Below, piece by piece: positions 1-4,671 of a stretch of DNA of 17,443 nucleotides (its first letter is position 1; the number at the start of each line of letters is the position of its first letter). Location of the stretch: NCBI GenBank assembly GCA_002690445.1, contig NZER01000123.1, forward strand, positions 1 to 17,443, written 5' to 3'. The position numbers and the translations under genes were made by a program. Under the pieces are notes generated by a model, which saw only the letters and a list, made by a program, of their open reading frames with translations, was not told where the DNA came from and made no database searches. This stretch comes from Candidatus Pacearchaeota archaeon. Lineage in GTDB: Archaea; Nanoarchaeota; Nanoarchaeia; Pacearchaeales; GW2011-AR1.

Positions 1-1
1 C

Positions 2-70
2 CGGTCAGCAGGACGTCGTCCTGCATTTAAAGCTTTGAAAGTTGCCCTCGCCGCGCTGGAGGACAAGTGA
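2..70 (+). CDS. C-terminal end of an unknown protein (5'-truncated by the window)
   Basis: An open frame enters from the left edge and ends at the TGA at 68-70. The last residues read ALKVALAALEDK. Only 22 codons are visible, so no family can be named. I call it a real gene end because its stop overlaps the GTG start of the next small gene as GTGA, with GGAGG four bases ahead of that GTG. The same arrangement recurs at 227-240. The 7-base inverted repeat at 8-24 (loop 15-17) lies inside the frame and is not followed by a T run. Confidence 0.55.
   Translation, partial: RSAGRRPAFKALKVALAALEDK
57..70 (+). repeat. 14-base direct repeat at a gene junction, copy 1
   Basis: The 14 bases TGGAGGACAAGTGA occur here and again at 227-240. 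Each copy encodes the last residues of one gene (LEDK-stop), carries the GGAGG ribosome-binding site, and supplies the GTG start of the next gene. Confidence 0.8.
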
Positions 71-240
71 CTCCGATTGATTGGATTTTACAATACGGAA
101 GCCGTTGCCGTAGTAGCGGGCGAAAACCTCCGTGGTGGGTAGGCACGATCTGGCAGACCTGGCTATGGATAACCGATCCGAAGGGCCAGTTGAAAATGCG
201 TTGGTTGCGCCAGGAACTTCGCAGATTGGAGGACAAGTGA
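67..240 (+). CDS. small unknown phage protein, 57 aa
   Basis: A GTG start at 67 lies four bases after GGAGG and overlaps the upstream stop by 4 bases. The frame runs 57 codons to the TGA at 238-240. The protein is tryptophan-rich and basic (PWWVGTIWQTWLW in the middle) and ends in LRQELRRLEDK, which looks like a short amphipathic helix. It has no clear signal peptide and I do not recognise the family. Its C-terminal LEDK and the following GTG junction copy the end of the gene before it. The reading frame stays open after the TGA to position 504, so a longer ancestral or read-through product is possible. The gene is supported by its ribosome-binding site and overlaps, not by homology. Confidence 0.55.
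   Translation: MTPIDWILQYGSRCRSSGRKPPWWVGTIWQTWLWITDPKGQLKMRWLRQELRRLEDK
227..240 (+). repeat. 14-base direct repeat at a gene junction, copy 2
   Basis: Identical to 57-70, in the same role: the end of one small gene, GGAGG, and the GTG of the next. Either the junction was duplicated or the signal is under strong constraint. Confidence 0.8.
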
Positions 241-386
241 AACTCTCGTATTCCCACTGGCTCGGAAATCGCAATCGATACAGAGGGCGTTACAGATATC
301 ACGTTCGTAACGTCCATCGTGCCAGTCCCGGCGGGCGCTGGTGGGTCCAACAATCCAGTCACGCATTCCACTGGTGGAGAGACTAG
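237..386 (+). CDS. possible small basic protein, 49 aa (frame uncertain)
   Basis: A GTG at 237 has GGAGG four bases upstream and overlaps the previous TGA as GTGA, so initiation here is well supported. The 49-aa product is rich in Arg, His and Trp and has no recognised domain. That composition is also typical of an out-of-frame translation. The competing frame starting directly after the TGA at 238-240 reads TGSEIAIDTEGVTDITFVTS, looks more protein-like, and stays open to 504. A third stretch (ATG 408 to stop 521, 37 aa, including LSEIARSLGASR) in the GTG frame also looks protein-like. The region may be a decayed or frameshifted gene rather than an intact 49-aa gene. Confidence 0.35.
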   Translation: MKLSYSHWLGNRNRYRGRYRYHVRNVHRASPGGRWWVQQSSHAFHWWRD

Positions 387-530
387 TTTTCTGGACCACG
401 TCAAGCGATGGCTCGCTGGCTGCGGCTGTCGCGTACCGCACTCTCCGAGATCGCCCGATCCCTCGGCGCATCGAGGGCAGGCGCAACTGTCAGCAAAAGC
501 CTAGATGCTAATTTGTTGTAGTAGGGCTAA

Positions 531-556
531 GTCGATGACAATTCGTTGTCATCAAC
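531..556. promoter_or_regulatory. palindrome copy 1 (operator or hairpin)
   Basis: Inverted repeat with an 11-base arm, a TTCG centre and the arm TTGTCATCAAC. The left arm reads GTCGATGACAA, with one C in place of the T found in copy 3. It lies outside any convincing gene, upstream of the AT-rich stretch at about 592-622. No T run follows, so a simple terminator is unlikely. A protein-binding operator or an RNA hairpin are both possible. Confidence 0.6.
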
Positions 557-591
557 GCCAGGGGAAGCCATAACGAGGCCCGAGAGCACAA

Positions 592-622
592 CTGATTAAG
601 TAGTATTTAATATGATCTATTA
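592..622 (+). promoter_or_regulatory. AT-rich candidate promoter between palindromes
   Basis: This stretch is markedly AT-rich in an otherwise GC-rich sequence and contains TATGAT at 611-616, close to a bacterial -10 hexamer. I see no good -35 hexamer at the right spacing. It is bracketed by palindrome copy 1 upstream and copies 2 and 3 downstream, the layout expected of an operator-controlled promoter. This is inference from composition and layout. Confidence 0.35.
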
Positions 623-630
623 GAGGAGCA

Positions 631-690
631 ATGGGGATGATGCAACCAGCGTTGATGACATGGATTGTCATCAACCTCGAATGCACCTAG
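631..690 (+). CDS. possible 19-aa leader peptide
   Basis: AGAGGAG at 622-628 is followed by ATG codons at 631, 637 and 640, all in one frame. The one at 637 is best spaced from the ribosome-binding site. The frame reads MGMMQPALMTWIVINLECT and stops at TAG 688-690. It runs straight through palindrome copy 2 (651-675) and ends just before copy 3 (692-717). A ribosome translating it would melt the copy 2 hairpin, as in an attenuation leader. It is also possible that the ribosome-binding site belongs to a longer gene broken by a frameshift, since the downstream frame begins within this ORF at 665. Confidence 0.3.
   Translation: MGMMQPALMTWIVINLECT
651..675. promoter_or_regulatory. palindrome copy 2 (operator or hairpin)
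   Basis: Perfect 10-base arms GTTGATGACA and TGTCATCAAC around a 5-base centre TGGAT. It shares its flanks with copy 3: AGC before, and CTCG followed by A/G and ATGC after. The repeated block is therefore longer than the palindrome, about 38 bases. Copy-to-copy distance to copy 3 is 41 bases, close to four helical turns. Confidence 0.65.
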
Positions 691-949
691 CGTTGATGAC
701 AATTCGTTGTCATCAACCTCGGATGCTTCTCTAGTGGAAAAACCAACAAAAGGGAAAATAGAGCGGTGTATTACAGCGTGTCAACCCCCTATCGAGTCTA
801 GATCGTCTATGTCTGCCCAAAATGTCGAAAACGCTCTAAATGTGCAAAGAAAATTGGCTGATTTGAAAAAAAGTTGGGCCTCCGACTACCAATACGCCCT
901 GAAGATGGGCCTGCGCAGAGATCGATGGTTTAACTCATGGCTCGATTGA
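665..949 (+). CDS. small unknown protein (94 aa from TTG, or 46 aa from ATG at 809)
   Basis: The frame is open from a TTG at 665 to TGA 947-949. The first 24 residues are simply the translation of the palindromic repeats (SSTS... twice), so they may be non-coding. Later in-frame starts are TTG 707, GTG 734 and ATG 809, and none has a clear ribosome-binding site. The C-terminal half, from MSAQNVENALNVQRKLADLK onward, looks like a genuine helical protein ending GLRRDRWFNSWLD. The stop overlaps the ATG of the next gene (937) by 13 bases, consistent with coupled translation. I do not recognise the family. Codon use before about 830 is less GC-rich than in neighbouring genes. Confidence 0.5.
   Translation: MSSTSNAPSVDDNSLSSTSDASLVEKPTKGKIERCITACQPPIESRSSMSAQNVENALNVQRKLADLKKSWASDYQYALKMGLRRDRWFNSWLD
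692..717. promoter_or_regulatory. palindrome copy 3 (operator or hairpin)
   Basis: Perfect inverted repeat GTTGATGACAA, TTCG, TTGTCATCAAC: 11-base arms and a 4-base centre. It lies just before, or within the start of, the small ORF ending at 949. See copies 1 and 2 for layout. Confidence 0.65.
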
Positions 950-1371
950 CAGCCGCCGAACTGCACGATTTATTCCTCGAGGCAGCGGCAACAGAGCGAT
1001 GGTTGCCCGCATCTCGACAGCGAAGTCGTCAGACCTGGTGGCCGGCCATGCAAGGCGAATGGCTCGCCTATGCCGATCCAACGACGACGGTGAGGCTAAC
1101 GCCGTCCGCCGCACAGGTCGATCGCTACTATGCCGCGATCGCACTCAGCACACAGCTCTGCGCTGAAGACAGACGATTGGTCTGGGCGGTGGCATTTAGC
1201 GCCGTCGAGCGGGCGCGCGGGCCAGCCTGGTCGCGCATCGCCAGGATCATGCACTGCCATCGGCAGACGGTCAGGGATCGATACATGAGGGCTATCGTCC
1301 GTCTGGCAATGAAGCTGAGAGCACAGGCGCAGGCGCAGGCGCAGGCTCAGGCGACACAAAGTCGCCGTTGA
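937..1371 (+). CDS. DUF6362-like helix-turn-helix protein (candidate small terminase or regulator)
   Basis: A 144-aa protein. The order of features matches what I know of DUF6362 proteins of proteobacterial phages and prophages: an N-terminal AAELHDLFLEAA helix, a Trp-containing WWPAMQGEW segment (about residues 32-43), a predicted helix near RLVWAVAFSAVERAR, then a C-terminal helix-turn-helix around WSRIARIMHCHRQTVRDRY (about 99-117) resembling sigma-factor region 4. DNA binding is likely. It sits ahead of the large terminase with no other small-terminase candidate in view, so TerS is a reasonable but unproven role; transcriptional regulation is the alternative. The C-terminus ends in an Ala-Gln repeat encoded by the CAGGCG tandem repeat. 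The ATG lies inside the previous gene's end. Confidence 0.7.
   Translation: MARLTAAELHDLFLEAAATERWLPASRQRSRQTWWPAMQGEWLAYADPTTTVRLTPSAAQVDRYYAAIALSTQLCAEDRRLVWAVAFSAVERARGPAWSRIARIMHCHRQTVRDRYMRAIVRLAMKLRAQAQAQAQAQATQSRR
1324..1353 (+). repeat. hexanucleotide tandem repeat, 5 x CAGGCG
   Basis: Five head-to-tail six-base units. Units 1-3 and 5 are CAGGCG and unit 4 is CAGGCT. They encode an alternating Gln-Ala tail at the C-terminus of the helix-turn-helix protein. Slippage could change the tail length without shifting frame. Confidence 0.9.
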
Positions 1372-1391
1372 CCAGACCGACTGAATCGCCG

Positions 1392-1739
1392 ATGTTCCTG
1401 GCTACGATGCGCGGACTACAGTCTCGGTGGCGACGATCGGCGCCGGTCGCAGTCGCCGTTGTCGGGGCCACGCTCGCTCTCGCAGCTCACGCAACGCTAG
1501 CTCAAGCGCAGGCGTCCAATATCATGCAGTGCCGGCCAAGCACAGCGATTGCGCCTTGGCTCAGCGCCCAGCAAGAGCGCCGCGTGTGGCACGGCTTGGT
1601 GACGCGTGGGACACTGCTCGTCGAGCTGTGGCTCAGCGATAGCGGGACGTGGACGATCGTCGTCGTCGCACCCACTGGCGTAAGCTGTGTGCATCTGAAC
1701 GGTGCCGCAGGCGAGATGCTGGCGGATGTCAAGACCTGA
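1392..1739 (+). CDS. small exported protein with signal peptide, unknown function
   Basis: From ATG 1392 the protein starts MFLATMRGLQSRWRRS, a positively charged n-region. A hydrophobic Ala/Val/Leu core follows, then a likely signal-peptidase site near HATLAQAQAS, so export to the periplasm is predicted. The mature part has two cysteines (MQCRPS and GVSCVHL) and the core VELWLSDSGTWTIVVVAPTG. This matches, from memory, a family of small exported proteins in alphaproteobacteria and their phages with no assigned function. A TTG at 1368 overlapping the previous stop as TTGA, and an ATG at 1407 giving a more compact signal peptide, are alternative starts; none has a clear ribosome-binding site. 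It could act on the envelope of the infected cell, but no lysis motif is visible. Confidence 0.65.
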   Translation: MFLATMRGLQSRWRRSAPVAVAVVGATLALAAHATLAQAQASNIMQCRPSTAIAPWLSAQQERRVWHGLVTRGTLLVELWLSDSGTWTIVVVAPTGVSCVHLNGAAGEMLADVKT

Positions 1740-1756
1740 CACGGTGCGATGCGGTG

Positions 1757-1798
1757 GCTGGTGCGGCGCAGTATTACGCTGGTGCGGTGCAATATTAT
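1757..1798. repeat. 21-base tandem duplication
   Basis: Two adjacent 21-base units (1757-1777 and 1778-1798), each starting GCTGGTGCGG. They differ at three positions. Confidence 0.85.
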
Positions 1799-1829
1799 AT
1801 GCATCGGCCGACACTGCCCCGCGCGACGA

Positions 1830-1865
1830 GAACGCAAGAAGAACATAGAACGCAAGAAGAACATA
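1830..1865. repeat. 18-base tandem duplication
   Basis: Two identical adjacent units of GAACGCAAGAAGAACATA (1830-1847 and 1848-1865). Purine-rich, and not in a supported gene. Confidence 0.9.
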
Positions 1866-2052
1866 GCGCCGATGCGAGCGCATCGCGAGCGCCTGGCATG
1901 GCGGGCAGGAGCTAAGTCACTGGCCGCGTTTGCTTTTTCTTTCGTTCGTCGCCGGTCGTCCGGGCCGGAGGTCATGGGTTCGCGACCTCGAGCTTGGCGG
2001 ACGATCGGTCGGAAACGTAGGGAAACTGCGGCTCTCCGCGATTTGGAACGGC

Positions 2053-2085
2053 GACCCCCCACCCCCCCGAATTTGGGGTGCGGTC
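2053..2085 (+). promoter_or_regulatory. C-rich hairpin followed by alternating TA tract (terminator or promoter element)
   Basis: Stem GACC (2053-2056) pairs with GGTC (2082-2085). An inner stem CACCCC (2060-2065) pairs with GGGGTG (2075-2080) around a 9-base loop. TGTATGTATATATAT follows at 2086-2100. The tract is not a clean T run, so termination would be weak. The AT-rich block ahead of the structural genes could instead be part of a promoter, perhaps for a phage RNA polymerase. Confidence 0.35.
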
Positions 2086-2260
2086 TGTATGTATATATAT
2101 CCTCCCCACCGGGACTCCCTCGCTCACACAGTCTCGACACTCTTGCCGCAGCGCGTGAGCGTTGCCTGACCGCCCGAGACAGGGCGCACGACTCGGATAT
2201 GCGGTCATTTTGGCTACAATGCGCGCGCCACTTCCAGATGCAATTAGGAGATTTCACGTC

Positions 2261-2455
2261 ATGGGAACCTTTACCGTCACCGGCGACGTGAACACGCTGC
2301 CGGAGGCTTATTCTGACGCGGATGGTGGCTCGACCTCGAGCGGCATCACCGTGATCATTGACGACGCGAAGGTCGCCAACAAGCTAGCTGCCAGCCAGGT
2401 CTTGCGTGCTGTCGAAGCGCGAATCCTCAACGACACCGTTTACCCGCCGGCCTAG
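2261..2455 (+). CDS. small unknown phage protein, 64 aa
   Basis: ATG at 2261 is preceded by TTAGGAG (2244-2250) at good spacing, which decides this start over upstream in-frame codons. The protein begins MGTFTVTGDVNTLPEAYSDA. It has a short Gly/Ser-rich stretch, then GITVIIDDAKVANKLAASQV and a helical tail ending NDTVYPPA. No transmembrane segment or known domain is seen, and the family is not recognised. It is the first gene of the morphogenesis cluster and overlaps the start of the zinc-ribbon frame. Confidence 0.75.
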   Translation: MGTFTVTGDVNTLPEAYSDADGGSTSSGITVIIDDAKVANKLAASQVLRAVEARILNDTVYPPA

Positions 2456-2579
2456 CCTGGTCGTCTGCGACTGGTGCGGCTCGGTCACCCGTTTGGTTTG
2501 GGTGCATGGTCATGCGCAGTGTGGGGCGTGCCATCGTGTGTTAGTCGAGTGTTGCGAGGGCGGGGTTGATGGACATTGA
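2406..2579 (+). CDS. zinc-ribbon miniprotein upstream of terminase
   Basis: This short frame between the 64-aa gene and terminase carries CDWCG followed by VHGHAQCGACHR and VECCEGG. Paired CxxC knuckles plus histidines are typical of a one-domain zinc ribbon. Similar CDxCG...HGHxQC miniproteins are common just ahead of terminase in proteobacterial phages. The frame ends at TGA 2577-2579, overlapping the terminase start at 2569. The start is uncertain: GTG 2406 has AGG six bases upstream but overlaps the 64-aa gene by 50 bases; CTG 2457, right after that gene's stop, would give a tighter 40-aa protein. The function is unknown; nucleic-acid or protein binding is inferred from the fold. Confidence 0.6.
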   Translation: MLSKRESSTTPFTRRPSLVVCDWCGSVTRLVWVHGHAQCGACHRVLVECCEGGVDGH

Positions 2580-3867
2580 GATCCCGTATTCGCCCCGCCC
2601 GCTTCAGGCATACTTGCACCAGGAGGTAGCGAAGAGGCGCTGGAGTTGCCTAGTCCTGCATCGTCGGGCCGGCAAATCGGTCATGTGCATCAATCACCTC
2701 ATCCGCGACGCTATAACGACGGAGGAGGATAACGCCAGGTTTGCGTTCTTGACTGGGACGTACAAGCAGGCCAAGTCGATCATGTGGGATTACGCGAAGG
2801 AGTTCACCCGCGTCATCCCTGGTGTCAGGTATCACGAGACGGAGTTGAGGGTTGATCTGGCGAACGGCTCGCGCATTGAGCTGTTGGGCGCAGATAACTA
2901 CCAGACGCTTCGAGGCCGCTACTTCTCGGGCATCGTGATGGACGAGATGGCCGACATGCCCGAGCCTGTTTTGCCGGAGATTGTGCGGCCGGCGTTGAGC
3001 GATCGGCGCCCTGGCCGCAAGTTCGGCGGGGGATACATGATCGCGATTGGCACGCCGCGGGGGCACAACGCGTTCTACGATCTGTACCACGAGGCCACCG
3101 CTGCGCCGGATATTTGGTTCAGCTACCTAGCCGGTGCGTCTCAGACCGGCATCTTGCCAGAGGACGAGCTAGAGTCGGCGCGGGCGATGCTGTCGGCCGA
3201 CACTTATGCGCAGGAGTATGAGTGTTCGTGGCGTGCGAACATCCCCGGCTCGATTTGGGGTAAGGAGCTTCAGTCGCTGGAGGAGAAGGACCGGATCACC
3301 GAGGTGCCTTATGACCCGGCGCGCAAGGTGCATACGGCCTGGGATCTGGGTGTAGCCGACGCGACTGCGATTTGGTTCTACCAGTCAGTGGGGCGAGCGA
3401 TTCATGTTATCGACTATTATGAGGCGCGCAACGAGGGACTTCCGCATTTTGCTCGCGTCCTCGATGAGCGCGGCTATTTATATGGCCGTCATTATGCCCC
3501 TCCAGACATTCAAGTCCGTGAGCTGGGGACTGGCCGCAGCCGTATCGAGACTGCATACGACCTTGGCATCGGCTTTAGAGTCGTCCGTAAATTACCGATC
3601 GAAGATGGTCTCCACGCTGGGGCCGTGACGTTGCCGCTTTGCATGTTCGATCGCCAGGCGTGCGAGCGCGGCCTCGAGGCATTGCGGCATTATCATCGAG
3701 CCTATTCGGTGGTCGCGAGAAGTTTCAGTCGCAGCCGCCCGGTCCATGATTGGTCGAGCCACGCGGCTGACGCCTGGCGGTATCTGGCCGTTGGTCTCGA
3801 GGACGATCAGCGCATGGCTCGCGCGCCGCAGGCGCACGCCAAGATGGAGTATCAAGTCTTCGCGTGA
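2569..3867 (+). CDS. terL: terminase large subunit (TerL)
   Basis: A 432-aa packaging motor: an ATPase that pumps DNA into the procapsid plus a nuclease that cuts concatemers. The Walker A-like loop is HRRAGKSV at residues 31-38, Walker B is IVMDE at 122-126, and a coupling-type motif GTPRG lies at 161-165. The C-terminal RNase H-like nuclease shows acidic residues in AWDLG (D259), VIDYYE (D282) and HAADAWRY (D401), with RELGTGRSR near 318-324. Length is normal for a phage TerL. The ATG at 2569 is preferred over the adjacent TTG at 2566. The stop overlaps the next gene's GTG by four bases. The terminase sits before the connector gene, as in BPP-1-like phages and unlike T7. Confidence 0.96.
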   Translation: MDIEIPYSPRPLQAYLHQEVAKRRWSCLVLHRRAGKSVMCINHLIRDAITTEEDNARFAFLTGTYKQAKSIMWDYAKEFTRVIPGVRYHETELRVDLANGSRIELLGADNYQTLRGRYFSGIVMDEMADMPEPVLPEIVRPALSDRRPGRKFGGGYMIAIGTPRGHNAFYDLYHEATAAPDIWFSYLAGASQTGILPEDELESARAMLSADTYAQEYECSWRANIPGSIWGKELQSLEEKDRITEVPYDPARKVHTAWDLGVADATAIWFYQSVGRAIHVIDYYEARNEGLPHFARVLDERGYLYGRHYAPPDIQVRELGTGRSRIETAYDLGIGFRVVRKLPIEDGLHAGAVTLPLCMFDRQACERGLEALRHYHRAYSVVARSFSRSRPVHDWSSHAADAWRYLAVGLEDDQRMARAPQAHAKMEYQVFA

Positions 3868-4331
3868 TCGCAGCGGTCGAGACCGACGCCATTGAGCTGC
3901 TGGTCGATGAGACCGACGATCCGTACATGGGGCCGGTCGACTACGAGATCGCCGCCTGGATTGAGCAGCGTGTGCCATTCACGACGAACCTCGTGCCGGC
4001 GCGTTGCATTGCTTTCCGCCGCCGCGCCGATCGTGGGATCGTATATGGCGGTGCGTTCAACGAGTTCCGCGGCCGCGACGTGCAATATCACGCGGCTTGC
4101 GACGACCCGGCCGTGCTGACGAGATCGCGGATCAGGCTGTTATTCGCCTATCCGTTCGACCAGCTCGGTGTCGAGCGCATTAGTTGCGTCGTTGCGTCGA
4201 GCAACCATCGCAGCCGCAAGGTCGTCGAGGGTCTTGGCTGGCGTCACGAGGGCGTCATCCGGCGGTTCTACGCTGACGATGAGGACGGCGTTTTGTACGG
4301 AATCCTGAAGACAGAATGTAGATGGATTTAG
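3864..4331 (+). CDS. GNAT-family N-acetyltransferase
   Basis: GTG at 3864 overlaps the terminase stop as GTGA. The 155-aa protein has the RimJ/RimL-type GNAT layout: an N-terminal substrate region, a beta strand near ARCIAFRRR, then LLFAYPFDQLGVERISCVV and SSNHRSRKVVEGLGWRHEG (about residues 112-136), where the Asn and the helix usually contact acetyl-CoA, ending in VIRRFYADD and LYGILK. The classic Q/RxxGxG/A pyrophosphate loop is not obvious, so cofactor binding may be weak or altered. The substrate is unknown. GNAT genes occur near terminase in several podoviruses. A second GNAT-fold gene lies at 13255. Between them the LG(W/F)xxEGxxRRF segment is alike. Confidence 0.85.
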   Translation: MIAAVETDAIELLVDETDDPYMGPVDYEIAAWIEQRVPFTTNLVPARCIAFRRRADRGIVYGGAFNEFRGRDVQYHAACDDPAVLTRSRIRLLFAYPFDQLGVERISCVVASSNHRSRKVVEGLGWRHEGVIRRFYADDEDGVLYGILKTECRWI

Positions 4332-4335
4332 AATC

Positions 4336-4671
4336 ATGGGCAAATCCGCACCGGCACCGCAACCGGCCCCGCTTCCTCCGGTTCCGCCACCGCCGCCGCC
4401 GGCGCCTGTACAGGCTGTCGGATCTGCTGTGTCCGACGTAGCGTCCGACGTAGCGTCTGGTGGAAAGTCGACCGAGGAGTTAATCAGGGGCGCTAAAACT
4501 GTGCCGGCAACGCCGCTCGATACGGCGACGGCTGGCCGGGAAGAAGAGATGGCTCAGGCTCGTAAAAAGGGCCGGAAATCAACGAAGAAGACTGGCCCGA
4601 CCGGCTTGCTAACACAAGCGCCGGTGTACAAAAAAGGGCTTCTCGGTCCACAGGAAGAAGAAGAAGAATGA
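4336..4671 (+). CDS. Pro-rich phage protein with GRKST...LLG C-terminal motif
   Basis: A 111-aa protein. The N-terminus is dominated by Pro/Ala (MGKSAPAPQPAPLPPVPPPP), followed by an SDVASDVAS repeat. The C-terminal part, REEEMAQARKKGRKSTKKTG then PTGLL and KKGLLG, resembles a conserved module of small proteins encoded just upstream of the connector in many proteobacterial phages (pattern GRxST...TG..GL...KK.LLG). The protein ends in an acidic EEEEE tail. The role is unknown; position suggests a head or connector accessory protein. The stop overlaps the next ATG as ATGA (4668-4671). Its first residues share a 21-base identical DNA segment with the next gene. Confidence 0.75.
   Translation: MGKSAPAPQPAPLPPVPPPPPPAPVQAVGSAVSDVASDVASGGKSTEELIRGAKTVPATPLDTATAGREEEMAQARKKGRKSTKKTGPTGLLTQAPVYKKGLLGPQEEEEE
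4339..4359 (+). repeat. 21-base direct repeat, copy 1 (encodes GKSAPAP)
   Basis: Identical to 5154-5174, about 815 bases downstream and in the same reading phase. It encodes the N-terminus of the 111-aa protein. Confidence 0.85.

Larger units (their letters stand above)
1740..2260. other. 520-base region without a convincing gene
   Basis: No frame here has a ribosome-binding site plus protein-like composition. It holds a 21-base tandem duplication (1757-1798), an 18-base tandem duplication (1830-1865), a C-rich hairpin (2053-2085) followed by an alternating TA run, and then the ribosome-binding site of the 2261 gene. It separates the regulatory genes from the morphogenesis operon, so a late promoter is expected here. 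I cannot identify a bacterial consensus. Confidence 0.6.

Noticed and set aside
8..24. 7-base perfect inverted repeat GCAGGAC/GTCCTGC
   Set aside because: Lies within the coding end of the truncated first gene and has no T run. A stem of this size is common in GC-rich DNA.
531..717. CRISPR array from three similar repeats
   Set aside because: Only three palindromes with unequal spacing (about 120 and 41 bases). The gap between copies 2 and 3 is itself repeated flank, not a spacer, and there are no cas genes.
1502..2257. 251-codon frame on the minus strand
   Set aside because: Spans the exported-protein gene in antisense plus the gene-free gap. No domain and no start signal.
1749..2291. 180-codon frame on the plus strand
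   Set aside because: No ribosome-binding site; Arg-rich and repeat-derived; it runs through the C-rich hairpin and into the well-supported 2261 gene in another frame.
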